This document shows positions 34,942 to 44,881 of a DNA stretch of 64,000 nt, in pieces. The stretch is taken from NCBI GenBank assembly GCA_023213395.1, contig CM041465.1, positions 173,297,741 to 173,361,740 of the forward strand, in the 5' to 3' direction. Each line of letters begins with the position of its first letter. The stretch's first letter is position 1. The translations under genes were made by a program, and so were the position numbers. Source of the stretch: Cycas panzhihuaensis. Taxonomy: Eukaryota > Cycadophyta. Under the pieces are notes generated by a model. That model saw nothing but the letters and a program-made list of their open reading frames with translations, did not search any database and was not told the DNA's origin.

Positions 34942-35628
34942 TATTAAGAGCGATTGGAGATAGAAAAACCATATTTAAATGTCTGTACGGCCTGCTATGC
35001 GGAATTCTGTACGAAACTGAAGTTGTACAGATTGAGATGAAAATGGTCTTGAATGAAAGAACTCGCAAATGGGTGTCTGAATCTGTATTTATTTTCTTGA
35101 ATGGACTTCAGATGTGAGAGAAAAATCCAGATGAAAGAGTAAACCTATGCCCAAGGGTTTTTGACGTTTTTGAGAAAAAATCCAGAAAAATCAACTCAAA
35201 TCCATGCAAGCAATCACTTAAACTCTTCATCTAGGGATGAGAAAAGATTTGAATACTTGTACCAAGAATTTTGATTGAAAATCTTTAGAAAAAACACTGA
35301 GAGAAGGCTCCAAACCCGCGCGCCTATATTTTGGCCTGAAACTGGGTCGAAATGGCTCTGAATGATGTCGTCGCAGAAGAGAAAGACGTAGAGGAGGCTC
35401 CGATCTTTGATCTGGGTGAGTTTCGTCGAATTCTGATGACTTCGATTTTTTACATCTATACAAGTCCGTACAATCGTACAAATCCATACGATTCTTCTTT
35501 CAAATTCGCCTGGACAGTTTGTCTTCACACAATAGACTCTTGTAATAACAATTTGTCTCTAGTATTCTTCTTCTCCTTTTAATGAAGCCCAGATTTGCTT
35601 CTTCACAGGCAGGAGGACCTAGGAGCCC
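34942..35628 (-). other. T untranslated leader
   Basis: About 690 bases between the primer site and the Gag ATG, with no supported gene. Short antisense or sense stretches around 35214-35582 are not retroelement-like. Confidence 0.6.
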
Positions 35629-35640
35629 GCTCTGATACCA
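35629..35640 (-). promoter_or_regulatory. Primer binding site of T
   Basis: Plus text GCTCTGATACCA reads TGGTATCAGAGC on the minus strand, perfect for initiator-Met tRNA. It abuts the LTR with no gap. Confidence 0.93.
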
Positions 35641-35846
35641 TGTAACAAAACCTTGATAAGGAATAAATTCACTCTCTCAATATTCTTTATTGATGATTCG
35701 TTACATATATATACAAATACAAGGTGGGTACAAATGGCAACTGCTCAACCATATGATGCCACTTGTCAACTTAAGCAAGCAGAAGAAAGTGGTACATGAC
35801 CCTTACATTAAATATTATAACCTAAGGTAAAACATTACCTTTTACA
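35641..35846 (-). repeat. 5' LTR of T
   Basis: 206 bases pairing with 30577-30782. A TATATATAT run at about 35704-35713 fits a core promoter read on the minus strand. Confidence 0.93.
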
Positions 35847-35851
35847 GAGCA

Positions 35852-37199
35852 ATTGTACCAAGCGAAAGTCATTTTGCATAAACTACAGACCCTTAAATAA
35901 TGCAACCATCAAAAACTAATTTCCAATCCCACACATCAATGATATCTTAGACAAGTTGCATGATGCCCAATTCTTCACAAAAATTCACTTGAGATCAGGA
36001 TAGTATCAAATCAAGGTTACAGTGCAAGACACAACAAAAACAACGTTCCACACTCACAAGGGGCCCTACAAGTTTTGAGTTATGTCATTTAGGCTGATGA
36101 ATGCACCAACTACTTTTCAACCCACCACGAACAAGGTGCTTCACCCTTATCTCCAAAAATTCATGTTAGTCTTCTTCAATGATAACATTGATCTACAACA
36201 AGTATTGCGAAGAGCACTTGTGGCATGTCCGACAAATATTACGAACTCTCAAAGACAATGCATTATTTGCCAATAAGGCTAAGTGTACCTTCGAAAAACA
36301 AAAAGTGGAGTATCTTGGCCACATCATCTCTAACGACAATCAAGATGGATCCAAAGAAAATATAAGCAATATTAAATTGAGCCACTCTCACAAGCATAAT
36401 GGAGGTGAAGAGATTTTTAGGAGCTACATAGTTCCATAAAAGGTTTATCAAGGGTTATGGCCATACAATGGCTACCCTTTTAGACCCAATGAAAAAAAAT
36501 GCATTCAAATGGGATGATCAAGCTGATGAATCATTCAATGACCTCAAGAAAATTATAGTGATTGCCTATTTTCACTATTCTTGATTTCAAGTAACCATTT
36601 GTGGTAGAATGCAATGCATCAAGAAAAGGATTGAGTGTCGTCCTGGTGCAAAATGATTGGCTCATTGCCTATGAGAGTCACAAATTCAAATGCAAAGAAA
36701 AATCATGACATATTTACAAAAACAATATGCTAGCCATTACCCATGCAATTATGAAATGGCAATAATATTTACTGGACAACAAATCCCAAGTTATGATAGA
36801 TCATGGCAGTTGTAAATATTTTCTAAAACAACCAACTTTGTCAGAACAATAGTTGAGATGGGCAAGGAAACTACAAGCCTTTGATTTTGAAATAATTTAT
36901 AAGAAGGTAAAAGAGAATGTCATTTTGGATGCATTATCACAAAAGGACAAAGGTTCATCATTAGCTACCATGTCCATGGTAACTCCTACATGGATCACCA
37001 CAATATAATAGGAATATATTGACAACACATGAATTTATTTAACAATTACAAGACAATGTGCAACCACGGGATTACAAATTTGAATGGAAGAACAACATGC
37101 TTTGGTACAAGAATTGAATCTACTTAACACCCAAGCCTCCATTTAAAAATACAAGACTTTAGGAATGTTATACCACCCCTACTGTCAGACACATGGGGA
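35852..37199 (+). pseudogene. G RT, RNase H and start of integrase
   Basis: RT resumes after T with YRPLNNATIKN, a stop, and FPIPHINDILDKLHDAQFF near 35925. The catalytic loop reads VFFNDN near 36172, where the family has FxDD, so the active site is mutated. KVEYLGHIIS follows near 36302. RNase H is at 36560-36960 (RKGLSVVL, then a broken NMLAITHAI). It ends with the integrase zinc-region start (MLYHPYCQTHG near 37167-37199), cut by O at target GGGGA (37195-37199). Open stretches are short (36082-36276, 36179-36439). Confidence 0.82.
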
Positions 37200-37619
37200 T
37201 GTTGGAATAATGTACATTCCAATTATATGTTCATTTAAGTTCATTTCATTTCATGTAATTAGAATATTTCCTCACATGGAATATTCTAAGTGAGAGAATA
37301 TTCTTAGTAGAATATTCTTAGTCAAAGTCATAAATGAGTTGGTTAGTAGGAGTCAAAGATGGTTGAAACATTTAATGTGATAGTTGATAGCCTACCATAT
37401 TTTGAGGGAATAGTTAATGAACCATTATGATATGGTTAAAACTAATTCCTATCTATAATACATATGTAATCTATAAATATTGTGTTATTTATTATGTTTT
37501 TTGATAGAATCAATAGAATGAGATTTGGAGAGTTGTGAGTCATTTATCGTATTGTCATCTCGTGTCTTTTCACATGTGCTTTATGACATGTCTCCTCCTC
37601 TTATCCACTCATTCCTACA
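37200..37619 (+). repeat. 5' LTR of O
   Basis: 420 bases, TGTTGGAATAATG to CATTCCTACA. CTATAAATATTG near 37472 is a plausible core promoter. Confidence 0.92.
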
Positions 37620-37631
37620 TGGTATCAGAGC
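37620..37631 (+). promoter_or_regulatory. Primer binding site of O
   Basis: TGGTATCAGAGC, a perfect match, directly after the LTR. Confidence 0.92.
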
Positions 37632-38465
37632 ATAGGTTTTTAACAACTCTATGTTGGAATCTAGTGCCAATTTCTGTCCATATCTGAGTTCTAGGTTCTG
37701 TCCTACACTGCTATCCATGCACAGGTCCCAGGTTGGTTGTGTAAAGTGACCTCCATTCACTTGCTTGCTTAAGGTCGTTTGTTGTTCAGAAGTCACTCAC
37801 ACAGAGATTAAGTGAGGGCTGTCTAAAGGATACTTGCACAGCTGCACAGCTGAAACTTTGACAGCCATTCCTCATCTGTATTAAGAAGCCTATCCTCCCT
37901 TTAAACCTATATTGGTCTATATGTACCATGGGAGGGCCGCAAATTAACTCAGTCCTTCGTTCTCTCTGTTGACACCGGACGGGAGCCAAAACAGACTAGA
38001 CAGAGCCACCCCACCCTTGTCTGTCCTCGGGTGGAATCGAGAACCATGTGAAACTTTGTCCTCTGAGCAGCGCCCTAATGCACTTGTCGTTGAAGCCGCC
38101 AGACGTCCCTCTGTCGTTCCTCTGTCGTGAAGCCACCATCATGGGAATGCCGCCCTCTGTTGAGGGAGATGCCTATGGAAATAGAGCCGCCACTGCCCAG
38201 TTTGCACCTCCAGTTCAGATCTAACTAAGCAGTTGTCGCACTTATGAAGCTCGCTCTCTTCTTGGAGCTACAGATTCATTTGGCACCCTATATGCAAAGC
38301 TGCCACTGTTCCTGCGTTGTTCGTCGACTGCGGAGCCACTTATAAGCTGCTAGTCATTTGGATGCCAGCTCTGTTTGTGCTTCATCATTCTCCCCTGGGA
38401 GCGCCACCTGCCATCATTCTGGAAAGCTGCCATTTGTTGGAGCAGTCGTTATGAAAACTGGAAGA
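37632..38465 (+). other. O leader, GC-richer, recurrent GCCGCCA-like motif
   Basis: No ORF of substance. Between about 38090 and 38435 a motif near GAAGCCGCCA recurs about eight times (for example around 38093, 38139, 38151, 38185, 38290, 38333, 38399 and 38424) at uneven spacing, suggesting a decayed repeat. Confidence 0.45.
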
Positions 38466-39125
38466 TATAATAAGAGGATTTAATATCATTAATATTATGT
38501 ATTAATTCTCTTTTAATGTATTTCTCTTTAAGTTGAAAGGACATATTAAGAGGATTCTCTCATGTATTATGTCCTCTTAATGTCTTTTTAGGCTCTTTTG
38601 GACAGCATAACAAGTATCTCGAGGATTATTCTCACATGACTTATCCTCTTTTAAAGGATAGTTTTGGTGACATTTGAAAGAGTATTTCAAGAGGTTTTTA
38701 AAGCACTTTATCCTCTTTGAAATATATATCTTTTCGACTTTAATTTTAAAAGTACTTTAAGAGGATTTTAATGCGGCTTATCCTCTTTCTAAGTACATTT
38801 GTTGGCATCACTTTAAGAGGATTTATCTCAAGTGTTTAATCCTCTTTAAGAATATTTTTTGGGCACGATACCTTAAGGAGTTTATCTTCTTTTAAGGGTA
38901 TTTCTTGGCTTCATTTAAGAGTACTTCAAGGACAATTTTTTCGTGTACTTTATCCTCATTAGAGTATATCTTTGACTGTATTTGAAGAGTTTTCAATGTA
39001 CTTTAAGAATATTTTTAAAGGGGAGATTTTAAGGTACTTTGTCCTCCTTTTTAGAGCACTTCAAGAGGATTTTTTATTGTACTTCTTCCTCTTTTAATGA
39101 TGTATTTTAAAGGTTTTTTGAACAT
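38466..39125. repeat. Array of about ten degenerate hairpin-forming units
   Basis: Each unit has AAGAGGAT, 20-35 bases, then ATCCTCTT, so its two arms are inverted complements. Left arms begin near 38474, 38550, 38621, 38691, 38761, 38817, 38876, 38930, 39020 and 39065. Right arms lie near 38572, 38643, 38710, 38780, 38840, 38884, 38952, 39042 and 39088. The spacing is about 45-90 bases, most often 55-76. The spacer commonly carries TTTAA..ACTTT. No coding frame is open across it. Confidence 0.8.
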
Positions 39126-40021
39126 TTTATTTGTACTCTTTAAATGTAATCCACCTTGCGGTCACTAAGTGATGTCTGACACTCACACTTGTGGTGGTTT
39201 GAACTCTACCTTTCCTTATTTTTCTTAATTACAAACTTCATAAAATGTCTATGAATTGTTGGCTATAGTTTGCTAGATTCACTAAGGCAAGATGTAAGTT
39301 CTATGTAATGTAACACTTTCCAGTCTTACGAGGTCCTATGGGAGTTGTTAAAGGAGAAGACAATAAGCCAAATTGTATCCAATTGAAGGCGGCATGGTGT
39401 TACACAATACGGCACGACATGACAAGGCATGGAACAAGAACCTAGAACACTAGCATTCATCAATTGCCTAGTGATTGATGAGTTAATTACTCATCTTTGA
39501 TTGTTTGCATATGATGCAAGAAGACTCTTAAGGATTTGATGGAGTCTTGACATTTGCTTTACTCTTGAAAAATGTCTATCCTCTATCTCTCTTCATCTGC
39601 AAAAACTAAAGGAGACGAGTGATTTGTGTTGTTGAATTGTGGAGTATATGACTCTTTTCAACCTGCTTAAGACTTATCATACCTTTGTAACAGGATATTT
39701 ACCTCAACCTCTTTCATTTGTTGAGTTGGGTAGATTATTGCTGCATGAAGAGGAGCTCATTGTGTTATGGTTATGGTAGTTGCAGTGTTGTGGTGTTAAT
39801 GAGAACACCTAACAATTCTATGAAGCAACAATGACATGGCAATGACAATAGTGCATAGAATCAAGCACGATATTGTATGCCAGGATTATGACATTTGGAG
39901 AAGCAGGACAATGAGCGTGATGTTCACACATTGATGATCACAACTAGCATGTACTGCATGAGGATGATGAAATCCTCTTTAAGAGCTTTGTACAGGCAAC
40001 TGCAAAGGCAATTCAATAATA
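39126..40021 (+). other. O interior, no gene recognised
   Basis: Stops in all frames. The GATG/CAATGACA-rich text around 39820-40010 is repetitive in style and leads into the 90-bp repeat. Confidence 0.4.
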
Positions 40022-40228
40022 GGATGTGGATGATACTTAGTTCTGGTTGATCTTAATCAACGACAAGATGTGCATTGACCACTTAGTTCTGGTTGAGCCT
40101 AATCAACAACAGGATGTGGATGACACTTAGTTCTGGTTGATCTTAATCAACGACAAGATGTGCATTGACCACTTAGTTCCGGTTGATCTCTTGTAGCAGT
40201 TAAGGCCAAATCAATGATAGGATGTGCA
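40022..40228. repeat. 90-bp higher-order tandem repeat of about 45-bp monomers
   Basis: GGATGTGGATGA at 40022 recurs at 40112, exactly 90 bases on. Each 90-mer contains two related monomers sharing ACTTAGTTCTGGTTGA and AATCAACxACA. A further monomer reaches 40228. Element I inserted in a monomer, and the monomer text continues at 47947 (GTGCATTGGCAC..TTCTAGTTGATCTC). Confidence 0.8.
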
Positions 40229-40781
40229 TGTGAAAAGAGGCTAGATGGCCTCAACAGTTCCAAGATCTAGAAACTAAGATCACTCTAGTTCTAGTTGCAC
40301 AAATACAAACAAGTATAATAATCTCAAGGAAAATAGAGAGCAAAGAGACAAAGCACAAATGAAGGAGCAAGAGAAAATGATACCCAATATGTGGAGTTGG
40401 AATTGGTCCAACCTCCAAAGAATGAACAGTTTGATTAGCAAACTGGCAGCATAACAATATAGCTCCAACTCTCTTATGAGACAATGAGAAGAGGTCTCAT
40501 TATATAGAGTGAGATGAGAGACCTAAGGCCTTGGATGTTTGACAAGTGTCAAACATCCAAGATACATGCCTTGCATGTTGGACATATGTCCTTTTGGGCT
40601 CTCATGTGAGCAAAAATGCATGAGGGTCCATTTGACCCTTTAGTGACAACGTTGTGTCACTAGAAAGAATGTGGGTGTGCACTTTATCACTTAAGTGATA
40701 AGTCACCCCTAAAGTAAAAAGTACACATATTACATAAAAATTAAAATACAATATCTTAACATGTAAACATAAGGTTTAACA
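40229..40781 (-). repeat. 3' LTR of I
   Basis: Plus text TGTGAAAAGAGGC to AAGGTTTAACA. On the minus strand TATATAATGAGACC (about 40492-40505) fits a core promoter. Confidence 0.95.
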
Positions 40782-41640
40782 CCCCTCATTTACAATGTTA
40801 AGTCGGACACCAAGACCATCTATGAATTTTACAAACTTTTCTCTACCAAGAGGCTTGGTAAAGATGTCTGCTGTCTGCTCCTCTATTGGTCTGTACTAGA
40901 GGTTGATCTCACCATTCTGCACATGCTCTCTGATGAAGTGATGGTGAACCTCGATGTGTTTTGTCCGTGCATGAAAAACTGGATTCTTAGCTAACTTGAG
41001 CACACTTTGATTGTCGCAATGTATCCTGGTGGGGTGACCCTGCTCAAGTCCCAAGTTCCCCAAGAATCCGTCGTAGCCAGATAGCCTCACAAGTTGCGCT
41101 GACTGCAGCTTTGTACTCTGCTTCGGTGGAGGACAAGGTAACATTAGGTTGCTTCTTGCAACTCCACAAACAACTGCTGAACCAAGGGAAAAATAGTATC
41201 CCGAGGTTGATCTCCTGCTATCTTGGCAACCAATCTGAGAACCCTTCCAGAGTGAAGTTCTCATTATGTGCATACTCAAGGCCATGCTGCAATGTGCCTT
41301 TGATGTACTTAAGTATGCGCTATCGCATTCCGATGTATTTGATTGGGTTGAGACATGTAACGTGAGCAAATCCCAACAAAGAAATGAAATATCCTACGAG
41401 TGTTGGTGAGATAAATGAGACTCCCAATCAACTGCCAGTAAAGTGTGGGATCTGCTGGTGCAACTTCCTCATTGAGAGTAAGCTTAGATCCATTCTCCAT
41501 AGGTGTAGGCGTTGTTTTGCAATCGTGCATCCTGAACCGCCGCAAAATGTCCCAAGAATATTTCGCTTGGGAAATGAAGATATAGCCTGGCTGTTGCCAT
41601 ATCTCAAAGCCTAAAAAGTAATGGAGAAGTCCAAGATCCG
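40782..41640 (-). pseudogene. I RNase H region
   Basis: The minus-strand frames 41545-41309 (HDCKTTPTPMENGSKLTL, LIGSLIYLTNTRR) and 41369-40896 overlap in different phases and show frameshifts. The latter contains [37 protein letters not shown] and HIEVHHHFIREHV. A TAG follows, then the tail with FTKPLGREKF and the purine tract. It is separated from RT by stops around 41600-41640. The domain is recognisable but not expressible as one frame. Confidence 0.85.
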
Positions 41641-42999
41641 CTATCTCAAGCTTCTCTTCAAATCATCTTGGAGAATGTGAATCATCTTAGTGTCACTACC
41701 AGTGATCACTAAGTCATCTACATACAAGGCAACAAAAATTACATGGTTCTTTTCATTTTTTATATACAGATTATGATCTGAAGTAGATCGATGAAACCCA
41801 TGTCTCAAGAAGTAGTCATCGATCTTCGAGTACCATGCCCTTGGAGCTTGCTTCAAGCCATATAACGCCTTTTTTAGGCAATATACAAAATACTCCTTGC
41901 CTTGTACTTTGTATCCGGGAGGTTGCTCCAAATACACCTCCTCTTGAAGATCGCCATTGAGAAAGGCGCTCTTCACGTCCATCTGATAAACAGGCCATTT
42001 GCATTGAGCAACTAAGGCCAAGATGAGTCTGATAGTGTTCATGTTCGCCACTGGTGCAAATGTTTCCTCATAGTCTATGTCTTCTTTTTGTTTAAATCCT
42101 TTTACTACAAGGCGAGCCTTTTGCCTTTTAAGTGAACCATAAATATGGAATTTGGTCTTGTAGACCCATTTGCAACTACTTGCCTGTTTGTGTTTAGGCA
42201 ATTCAACCAAATTCCAAGTACCATTCTTTTCAATAAAATGGATTTCTTCATCCATGGCAGCCTTCCAATTTTCATTTTTAGAAGCCTCCTCAAAAGTGGA
42301 AGGCTCATCAACAAAAAGCACTTCAGCCATAAGTGCATAATTGGTTTGCTGTTGATATTTAGATGAACGTTTTCCTTCAATGATGTAACCATCATGAACT
42401 GTTTGTGTGTACCGTTTGGGTAACTTTTGAATTGAAGTTACTTGAACCTCAAGATCTTCTGGTGTAAGTGCTTGGTCAACAGAAGATGTGCTTGGATCAA
42501 GTGGAGCAAATTCAATTGAAGTAGACAGTCTAGTTGGTGCAGATGATGAACATGGTGTAGAGGATTGAGAGGGAAGGAAAGCCTCAACAATCTTCTTGCC
42601 TTTGTCAACGGGAGGTTGCATGGATGATGTTTGCACCTCCTTGTGATCTTCTTCAGCAAAGATGACATCTCTTAAGAGATTCATTTTTTTCCCTATAGGA
42701 TCATACAACTTGTAGGCTTTGCTGTAAATGGTATAACCTACAAAAATGCATTTCAGACTATGCTTGTCTAATTTCTTCCTTTGCTGATCGGGAATGTGCA
42801 TATAAGCAGTACACCCAAAAGTCCTCAAATGGTCGACAAGACGCTTTTGCGGACCATGCCTCCTCAGTGTCATGTTGGTGACTGTGTAGTAGGCGCAATT
42901 GGCCACATAGGCATTGTGTAAAATGCTTCCCTTGATGGCTTGAGTGAGTCCTTGTGCAAACATCATAGCTTTGGCTTTATTGGCCAAAGTTCTGTTCAT
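41641..42999 (-). pseudogene. I integrase C-terminus and reverse transcriptase
   Basis: An intact 452-codon frame starts at [17 protein letters not shown], just past the catalytic integrase Glu. It runs through [16 protein letters not shown] and [16 protein letters not shown] and a Ser/Pro-rich linker. RT follows with [64 protein letters not shown] and the complete active site [11 protein letters not shown] (about 41723-41691). This is the best preserved RT frame in the window. The upstream frame is broken, so it is part of a defective polyprotein. Confidence 0.9.
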
Positions 43000-43574
43000 C
43001 CATTCAGAGACTTCATTTTGTTGAGGAGTGTGAGGTATCGTCAGTTGTCTCTGAATGCCGTTATCCTTGCAGTATTGGGTGAATTCATTTGATGTAAATT
43101 CACCTCCATTGTCTCATCTGAATGTTTTGATTGAATGGCGGACTCATTTTCCACTTCAAGCTTGAATTCTTTGAACTTGGAAAATGCTTCAGATTTGTGT
43201 TTGATGAAATAGACCCAAACTTTGTGAGAAAAGTCATCAATGAAGGAGATGTAATACAAAGCTCCTCCAAAAGATGATGTGGACATAGGTCCACACAAAT
43301 CCGAATGTACTAGCTGCAGAGGATGTGATGCACGCCACGCTTTGCCTTTAGGGAAAGGCAAGCGATGCTGAGTTCCCATAATGCACACTTCGCAAAGACA
43401 TTTCGTTCCATAAATCTTAGGAAGCCCATGTACCATGTTCTCGTTGATCATCTGCCTCAAATTGTCTAAGCTCAAGTGGCCTAGGCGTTGATGCCAAAGT
43501 TGCATCTTGGACAAGTAAGGAGTAACAATGGAACCAAAGTAAGCAGAATCAAGTGTTATATTATTTGCATCCAA
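43000..43574 (-). pseudogene. I integrase catalytic core
   Basis: The frame 43574-43041 contains the zinc region LWHQRLGHLSLDNLRQM with CLCEVC, then HSDLCGPMS (first Asp). Frameshifts around 43100-43140 disturb the second Asp motif, which is still readable as DNGGEF in another phase. The NGVAER region reads NEVSEW with the Glu kept. Stops separate it from 42999. The inferred role is cDNA insertion. Confidence 0.85.
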
Positions 43575-44179
43575 CTTGTAGAGGCCTTGATCCTCATAGC
43601 CATGACTACTACTTGGTCTTCTTTGTCACTGATTATACATTTCCCGTTTTGGAACAATACACTCATCTGTTGCTTGTCCAACCTGCTAACAGATAGTAAA
43701 TTTTTGTCCATTGAAGGTATTAAATAGGCATTGCCATCGGGAAATGATGAAGAAGGATTTGATGAAAAAGAAAATGGAGTTATTGTGCCTACTTCTGAAA
43801 TTTTGACAGATTGATTATTCTCAAAGGTCACTGATTGACCTTTGCCTTCCTTGATGTTGGTGAGGAGCTCTTCACTTCCAGTCATGTGTTGTGAAGCTCC
43901 AGAATCAATAATCCAAGTTTCATCAACTTTGGATGTCAGATATGCACAAAACAGTTTGTCTTCATCTGCAAACTGATTAAAGTGGCGTTGATTGCTACCT
44001 CTAAAACCCCCCCTTCCTCTTTGACCTCCTCGATAGGCACCTCGATTTGGTCGAGGCCGGCCGATTCGTATGACGTGGCTGCTGCCGCATAGATCTGCTC
44101 GCTCGACAATCGGTGCTATGTGGTCAGGTTTGCCACAATAATGACATACAACATTGGTCCTTGAAGACCCAATGTTCAT
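43556..44179 (-). pseudogene. I zinc knuckle and protease
   Basis: The frame begins near CHYCGKPDHIAPIV, a zinc knuckle whose last cysteine is lost. An RG-rich stretch follows, then the protease WIIDSGASQHMTGSEE with an intact catalytic motif (about 43917-43870). It closes with KNLLSVSRLDKQQMSVLFQ, the usual protease-integrase junction, and shifts frame at about 43570. Confidence 0.88.
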
Positions 44180-44881
44180 GTTCCCAAACTGTTTTGAAAG
44201 TGCGGTGTTTGGGTTCTTTAGCCTTTGAATTGGCCGTGAATGCTACTGATGTAGATGGTTCCTCCTCATTATCTTTAGTGTAGATTTGTTCTTCTTGAAG
44301 TAGCAGACTTTCAAATTCATTGAATGTCATAGTTTTGAGAGAACCATCTCTTGTAGTAGACGAAATGAAGCCATTGTAGTCCTTGGGTAAGGCTTTGGTG
44401 ATGGATGTGATCAATTCATCCCTTGTAGCTGGACCACCAAGTGTATTCAGTTCATTACATACCTCCTTGATGGAAGAAAGAAAAGCCGACATGGGCTTGA
44501 CAAACTTAACAGAATACAATTTTGCCTTAACCATTAAAATGCGAGCTTGATCTCGCCTTTCATACAATGAGGACAAAGTGTCCCAAGCTTCCTTAGAAGT
44601 TTTAGCACAAGCAATATTCTGATCTACATGCACATCAACAATCATGTGAAGGAATGCCAAAGCGATTTCATCTTTGGCTTCCCAAGCAGCAAGTAAAGCA
44701 TCATCAGGTTCCACAGTAACATCGCCATTGATAACAGGTGCTGGTCAAGGTAATCTCCCAGAAACATAACTCCAAAATTTGTTCATGATTAGCAAGTTCT
44801 GAGTGAGTCTCTTCCATTCTTGATAATTATCTTGTCCTCGTTAAGAATGGTGCATGCATTTAGCATGTTTATGGCAGCCAT
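44124..44881 (-). pseudogene. I Gag
   Basis: ATG at 44881 (MAAINMLNACTILNEDK). The first 55 codons are in a different phase from the main stretch 44714-44124, which has EAKDEIALAFLHMIVD, KEAWDTLSSLYERRDQARI, ALPKDYNGFISSTT and FESLLLQEEQ, the typical copia Gag. A second frameshift near 44150 leads into the zinc knuckle. Gag would package the RNA in cytoplasmic particles. Confidence 0.85.

Larger units (their letters stand above)
30577..35846 (-). mobile_element. Element T: full-length Ty1/copia retrotransposon
   Basis: LTRs of exactly 206 bases at both ends (30577-30782 and 35641-35846) differ at about seven positions by eye. Target duplication GAGCA is at 30572-30576 and 35847-35851. A perfect primer site abuts the right LTR and a purine tract adjoins the left LTR. 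The domain order on the minus strand is gag - protease - integrase - RT - RNase H. The active sites visible are mostly intact, with only a few stops, so it is comparatively young. It resembles V in size and plan. Confidence 0.95.

Noticed and set aside
40251-40484. A 77-codon minus-strand ORF that is almost identical at 47416-47649
   Set aside because: Both copies lie inside the paired LTRs of element I. Their similarity comes from LTR duplication at insertion and not from protein conservation.
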